NCBI GenBank assembly: GCA_025464005.1
Contig: JAODBO010000175.1
Coordinates: forward strand, 1 to 33,672
DNA length: 33,672 nt
Direction of reading: 5' to 3'
DNA from: Acidimicrobiaceae bacterium
GTDB lineage: Bacteria; Actinomycetota; Acidimicrobiia; Acidimicrobiales; Bog-793
Shown: one piece after another, positions 30,318 through 33,672 of the stretch
Layout of the letters: each line of letters opens with the position of its first letter
Numbering within the stretch: the first letter of the stretch is position 1
Translations under genes and position numbers: made by a program
The notes under the pieces: generated by a model
The model's input: the letters and a program-made list of their open reading frames with translations, nothing else
Database searches by the model: none
Told to the model about the DNA's origin: nothing

Positions 30318-31149
30318 CTATCGGTAATGCTCGCTGAAGTCGGCGGAGCGGCTCACGTCGCTCCATCTGCGGTCCTCGGCGAGGAGTTGCTCATCGAGTC
30401 GGATCGAGCCTTCGACCGCGTTCACCCCGAGGGGCAGGTGGTCGGGGATGTTGCGGCGTTTGGCGACCCGCACGAGGGATCGCGGCGGCGCGGTCCGGGT
30501 CGCCCAAGGGTCCATCGTTGCCTTGCCGGACGCGCTTGTTCATGGCGCCGACGGTGGGGGCGTAGGCGTCGGGGATGTCGTGGACGGTCATCGAGGAGCC
30601 GGCCCAGTCGGTCCGAAAGCCGCTCGGTTCGACGACCATGACCTTCACGCCGAACGGCGCGGTTTCGGCCCGCAGCACTCGGCTGAAGCCGTCGATCGCG
30701 AACTTGGCGGCCTGGTACGAGGCGATCCCGGGTGAGCCGCCGACGCGTCCGCCGACAGACGAGATCTGCATGACGAGTCCGCCCCCTTGCTCCCGAAGGA
30801 CCGGGATGGCTGCTTTGGAGACGTGGTAGACGCCCCGGAAGTTCGTTTCGAACTGGCGCGGAAGTCCTCGTCGTCGGTGGTCTCGATGGGTGAGACGTTG
30901 GCGTAGCCCGCGTTGTTGACGATGACGTCCACTCGGCCGAAGTGGCGGCAGGCGTCCGCGATCGCGGAACGGGCGGCTTGGGCGTCTGTGACATCCAGGC
31001 CGATCGTGTAGATGCGCTCGCCGTATTCGGCGAGGAGGTCGTCGAGCTGCCCCGGGCCGGCGGGCAGTCGCGACGACGCGGTCGCCGGCGTCGAGGGCGG
31101 CTCGGGCGAGGCCACGCGAGGAGCCGGTGATGAACCAGGTCTGTTCCAT
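30318..31149 (-). pseudogene. Short-chain dehydrogenase/reductase broken by three frameshifts
   Basis: Reading from ATG at 31149 (MEQTWFITGSSRGLAR, NAD(P)-binding TGxxxGxG region, apparently short by about four residues), the protein continues in three frames: DDLLAEYGERIYTIGLDVTD and VIVNNAGYANVSPIETTDDEDF, then back to FETNFRGVYHVSKAAIPVLR, ISSVGG and SYQAAKFAIDGFSRVLRAETAPFG in outline (YxxxK), then LVRVAKRRNIPDHLPLG to the stop. Shifts lie in CCCC at 31050-31053 (one extra base), near 30853-30859 (one base lost) and in GGG at 30476-30478 (one extra base). All family motifs remain recognisable, so the decay is recent or partly a sequencing artefact. It follows the HxlR gene by 35 bp. Confidence 0.8.
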
Positions 31150-31184
31150 ATCGTCTAGTACGACACCGGAGCGGCCGGGATCGA

Positions 31185-31649
31185 TCACTTGTGGCGGGCG
31201 CGTCGCGGGAAGCCTGGCCCCGGTACGAGTTCGATCTCGTGTGTTGGGAGGACGGGCGTTCCTTCGGGGACGAGTGCTGCGATGACAGGTGTCTTGTCGT
31301 GTTTCTGGCGGAGGAGCCGCATGGGATTGGCACTCAGGTACTGGTCGCCCCACTGCCGTAGCGCGTTCAGCGCCGTAAACAGGTCGGAACCTTTTGGCGT
31401 TAGGCGGTACTCGTACCTGGCTGGGTGTTCTTGGTAGAGCACGCGCTCGAAGATCCCTTCTTCGACGAGCCGGTTGAGACGATCGGTGAGCACGTTGCGA
31501 GCGATCCCGAGACTCCGCTCGAAATCGATGAACCTGGTAATGCCGAGGAATGCGTCGCGGATGATCAGCCACGTCCAGCGCTCACCGATGATCTCGAGCA
31601 CTTGCGCGACCGAGCACGGCTCCTGGCCTTCGTACGTTCGCTTGAGCAT
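31185..31649 (-). CDS. HxlR-family transcriptional regulator
   Basis: 154 residues from ATG at 31649, the usual HxlR N-terminus (MLKRTYEGQEPCSVAQVLEIIGERWTWLIIRDAFLG in outline). The winged helix (about 15-100) includes GIARNVLTDRLNRLVEEGIFER and ARYEYRLTPKGSDLF. Cys12 is at the position of the conserved redox- or electrophile-sensing cysteine found in HypR/QorR-type members. A short C-terminal tail follows. HxlR proteins usually control a divergent or adjacent enzyme gene in response to aldehydes, quinones or disulfide stress. Likely targets are the divergent hydrolase-SDR genes and the SDR remnant downstream. TAGGCT lies seven bases before ATG, so a leaderless transcript is possible. Confidence 0.88.
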   Translation of the reverse strand: MLKRTYEGQEPCSVAQVLEIIGERWTWLIIRDAFLGITRFIDFERSLGIARNVLTDRLNRLVEEGIFERVLYQEHPARYEYRLTPKGSDLFTALNALRQWGDQYLSANPMRLLRQKHDKTPVIAALVPEGTPVLPTHEIELVPGPGFPRRARHK

Positions 31650-31673
31650 AGAAAGCAGCCTATCAAATAAGGG

Positions 31674-31702
31674 TTGCATGAAGCTACAGACCTCGGTAGG
31701 GT
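31674..31702 (+). promoter_or_regulatory. Promoter of the hydrolase-SDR genes
   Basis: TTGCAT (31674-31679), 17-bp spacer, TAGGGT (31697-31702). CGGTAG occurs twice around the -10 box (31694-31699 and 31703-31708). The stretch CTATCAAATAAGGGTT beside it is the most A/T-rich part of the divergent region and a plausible HxlR binding site. Confidence 0.5.
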
Positions 31703-31771
31703 CGGTAGCACGAAGCAACACACTCGATTCGACCAGCCCAGGAGCAGCGCGGTCCCACAGAGAGGGAAGCC

Positions 31772-32635
31772 ATGACCACGACAGATGAACTCAGCAGCGA
31801 CTCAACCAGCGCTACTGCCGTCACCAAGACCGTGACGGTCGACGGCACCCCGTTCGCCTACCGAGAAGTTGGCTCAGCCACCGGGGTGCCGGTGGTATTC
31901 CTGCATCACTTCACGGCCGTCCTCGACGATTGGGACCCCGCCCTGGTCGACGGCATCGCCGCCGAGCACCGCGTCATCCTGGTCGACCTTCGCGGTGTCG
32001 GCGGTTCGGGTGGCACTACCCCCGACAGCGTCGAGGCGATGGCCGCGGACGCGGTGGCATTTCTCGATGCGCTCGGGCTGGGCGAGGTTGACTTGTTCGG
32101 ATACTCCCTCGGCGGCATGGTCGCCCAGGTGATCGTCCGGCAGCGACCGGATCTCGTCCGCCGCGTCATCCTTGCGGGCACTGCACCCGCGGGCGACCAG
32201 GGCCCGGCTGCCACTGGGGCTGTACTCCAGGCCGCTATCGAGAATGCGGGCGCCGAGGGGAAGCACCCGAAGCACTTCCTGTTCTTCTCGCCCACCGCGA
32301 CCAGCCAAGCTGCCGGGGACGCATTCCTCGCCCGCTTGGACGAGCGCACCGCAGACCGCGACGCGCCCGTTTCCAACGAGACGATCGGTGCCCAGCTGAC
32401 CGCTCTCGCCAAGTGGGAGCTGGGCACCTCGCCGGCTGGACTGACGAACGTGAACAAGCCAGTCCTGGTCGTGAATGGCGACGACGACACGATGTTGCCG
32501 ACGGTCGCCTCGTTCCACCTCGCGCAGCTGTTGCCCGACGCACAGCTCAGCATCTACCCGGACTCGGGCCACGGCGGCATATTCCAGTACCACGACGTGT
32601 TCGTGGCACAGGCGCTGGCATTCCTGCGCAACTGA
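31772..32635 (+). CDS. Alpha/beta hydrolase
   Basis: 287 residues. ATG at 31772 has AGAGGGAAG upstream. Fold markers: VVFLHHFTAVLDDW (oxyanion region HHF), VDLRGVGGSGG, nucleophile serine in the elbow GYSLGGMVAQ, aspartate in VNGDDDTMLP and histidine in PDSGHGGIFQ. Single-domain, cytosolic, no signal peptide; closest in style to haloperoxidase/epoxide-hydrolase-like or esterase members, with substrate unknown. It is the first gene of a plus-strand unit divergent from the HxlR regulator. Confidence 0.85.
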   Translation: MTTTDELSSDSTSATAVTKTVTVDGTPFAYREVGSATGVPVVFLHHFTAVLDDWDPALVDGIAAEHRVILVDLRGVGGSGGTTPDSVEAMAADAVAFLDALGLGEVDLFGYSLGGMVAQVIVRQRPDLVRRVILAGTAPAGDQGPAATGAVLQAAIENAGAEGKHPKHFLFFSPTATSQAAGDAFLARLDERTADRDAPVSNETIGAQLTALAKWELGTSPAGLTNVNKPVLVVNGDDDTMLPTVASFHLAQLLPDAQLSIYPDSGHGGIFQYHDVFVAQALAFLRN

Positions 32636-32664
32636 CGCAAGACGTCTATACCACGGAGAGACCC

Positions 32665-33441
32665 ATGCAGAAGCGACTTGAGGGCAGGACGGCGCTGGTC
32701 ACTGGCGCCACGAGCAACATCGGCCGGGCCATCGCCATCGCCTTCGGGGACGAGGGCGCACACGTTGTCGTCAGTGGTCGCAGCGTCGAGCGCGGCGCAG
32801 AGGTCGTCAGTCAGATCATCGCTGGCGGAGGCCGCGCCGATTTCGTGGCGGCCGATCTCGATGGCTCCCCGGCGGCGTCTACGAAGCTGGCCGCTGAGGC
32901 GACACGAGTGCTGGGTGGCCGAATCGACATCCTGGTGAACAACGCCGGCATCTTCCCGGCCTCGACCACTGCGACCACGGACGAATCGACCTTCGATGAG
33001 GTCTACGCGGTCAACGTCAAGGCGCCGTACTTTCTGACCGCCGCCATCGCTCCGGCCATGGTCGACGCGGGACGTGGCGCGATCATCAACCTGGGCTCCT
33101 GGATCGTCCGCCTCGCCGTCCCGATCGCGCTCTACAGCTCCACCAAGGGCGCAATCGAGACCCTGACCAGGGCGTGGGCGGCAGAGTTCGGACCGTCGGG
33201 CGTTCGGGTCAATGCCATCTCACCTGGCGTCATTCGCACTCCCAACCCGGATGGAACCGACCCCGGCCGGCATCCGGCCGCCGAGGTCATGATGGTAGGC
33301 ACCCCCGCTGGCGCGAGTGGGCTCCCCGACGCCATCGCCCATGCCGCGGTGTACCTGGCGAGCGATGAGGCCGCGTTCGTACACGGCAGCGTGATCGACG
33401 TCGACGGCGGTCGGACCACGGTGGCCGTCATTGCCTCCTGA
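32665..33441 (+). CDS. Short-chain dehydrogenase/reductase (classical SDR)
   Basis: 258 residues, ATG at 32665 with GGAGAG upstream, 29 bp after the hydrolase. Classical SDR motifs: ALVTGATSNIGRAIA (cofactor loop; Asn in place of one Gly), LVNNAGIF, INLGSW with the catalytic serine, and ALYSSTKGAIE with catalytic Tyr and Lys, then VRVNAISPGVIRTP and SDEAAFVHGSVIDVDGG. It oxidises or reduces an alcohol/carbonyl with NAD(P)(H). Arg in GRSVERG suggests NADP(H) preference, but weakly. Likely cotranscribed with the hydrolase. Confidence 0.88.
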   Translation: MQKRLEGRTALVTGATSNIGRAIAIAFGDEGAHVVVSGRSVERGAEVVSQIIAGGGRADFVAADLDGSPAASTKLAAEATRVLGGRIDILVNNAGIFPASTTATTDESTFDEVYAVNVKAPYFLTAAIAPAMVDAGRGAIINLGSWIVRLAVPIALYSSTKGAIETLTRAWAAEFGPSGVRVNAISPGVIRTPNPDGTDPGRHPAAEVMMVGTPAGASGLPDAIAHAAVYLASDEAAFVHGSVIDVDGGRTTVAVIAS

Positions 33442-33570
33442 ACAGCCTCCGCCGAGTCCGGAACCGACGTCGGAGGAGCAGGAGTTCCGCAACGCCATCG
33501 TCGGCGACCCAGTGACGTCTGGAACATCCTCACGCACAACCCGGCACAGATGGAGACCCTGACCCAATGA
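33442..33570 (+). pseudogene. Possible C-terminal remnant of a lost gene
   Basis: The gap between two SDR genes contains SDVWNILTHNPAQMETLTQ ending in a TGA (33568-33570) that overlaps the next ATG as ATGA, the way a real upstream neighbour would. No start codon precedes it in this frame. EEQEFRNAIVGDP can be read one frame off immediately before, suggesting a frameshift near 33510. Probably the tail of a deleted gene. The family is not identified. Confidence 0.3.
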
Positions 33571-33672
33571 GCACCGACAACTCCAGCACGACGACCAAGA
33601 CCGCCCTCATCACCGGCGGCGGCACCGGCATCGGACGCGCCGCAGCTATAGCCCTCGCCGCCGAGGGCTACG
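33567..33672 (+). CDS. 5' part of another short-chain dehydrogenase/reductase
   Basis: Starts at ATG 33567 and runs off the window. The visible 35 residues contain KTALITGGGTGIGRAAAIALAAEGY, the TGxxxGIG nucleotide-binding motif of classical SDRs. It is a different protein from the SDR upstream (low local similarity beyond the motif). The rest of the gene is outside the window. Confidence 0.8.
   Translation, partial: MSTDNSSTTTKTALITGGGTGIGRAAAIALAAEGY

Noticed and set aside
30132..30641. 169-codon plus-strand frame
   Set aside because: Its second half is antisense to the SDR remnant and arginine-rich; no ribosome site and no recognisable family.

Overview
The window reads as chromosomal DNA of a high-GC actinobacterium. 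Supporting signs are strong G/C third-codon bias, many GTG/TTG starts, repeated TANNNT boxes 6-7 nt before a start codon (leaderless-type promoters), an F420-type LLM oxidoreductase, and a cdd-deoA-add / PNP-phosphomutase gene set similar to the actinobacterial nucleoside-salvage locus known from mycobacteria. A deep-branching class such as Acidimicrobiia is possible, but this is a guess.

Region 1 (1-4000) is accessory. It holds the 3' end of an unknown gene, then on the minus strand a tyrosine recombinase, a YtrA-type GntR regulator with a perfect inverted repeat at its start, and a membrane-anchored beta-propeller protein. Imperfect 21-bp direct repeats flank these three genes and could be attachment sites. 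Next to them, a 340-bp stretch without a convincing gene carries three similar modules built from 12-bp direct repeats, a fixed 9-nt gap and a GCAYAMTG box, followed in modules 2 and 3 by a hairpin. I could not match this arrangement to a known element.

Region 2 (4000-8090, minus strand) is a tightly coupled pepN - UPF0016/GDT1 cation transporter - class I methyltransferase operon.

Region 3 (8140-18631, plus strand) is a nucleoside uptake and salvage operon: BMP-type binding protein, double-ABC ATPase, two permeases, cytidine deaminase, thymidine phosphorylase, adenosine deaminase, a seven-helix PQ-loop protein, then a class III aminotransferase. Start/stop overlaps show translational coupling of most genes.

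Region 4 (18677-22362, minus strand) holds a PGM2/PmmB-type phosphomutase, a purine nucleoside phosphorylase and an isopenicillin-N-synthase-like Fe(II) oxygenase.

Region 5 (22490-29988, plus strand) encodes reductive pyrimidine breakdown in near-complete form: malonate-semialdehyde dehydrogenase, a beta-alanine-type aminotransferase, PsuG, N-carbamoyl-beta-alanine amidohydrolase, dihydropyrimidinase and an F420-type LLM oxidoreductase. No PydA/PreTA-type dihydropyrimidine dehydrogenase is present, so the LLM protein is a candidate for the missing uracil-reducing step. The mmsA and psuG promoters share a composite element (ATAGG-N6-CCTAT, then an identical 15-mer with a TTGGAC -35 box), which points to one regulon. 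Together, regions 3-5 would take nucleosides from import through deamination and phosphorolysis to acetyl-CoA and ribose phosphate.

Region 6 (29989-33672) differs in style: a short-chain dehydrogenase broken by three frameshifts, an HxlR regulator, a divergent alpha/beta hydrolase, an intact SDR and the start of another SDR. It looks like a detoxification or secondary-metabolism cluster undergoing decay. No tRNA, rRNA, CRISPR array or complete insertion sequence was seen.
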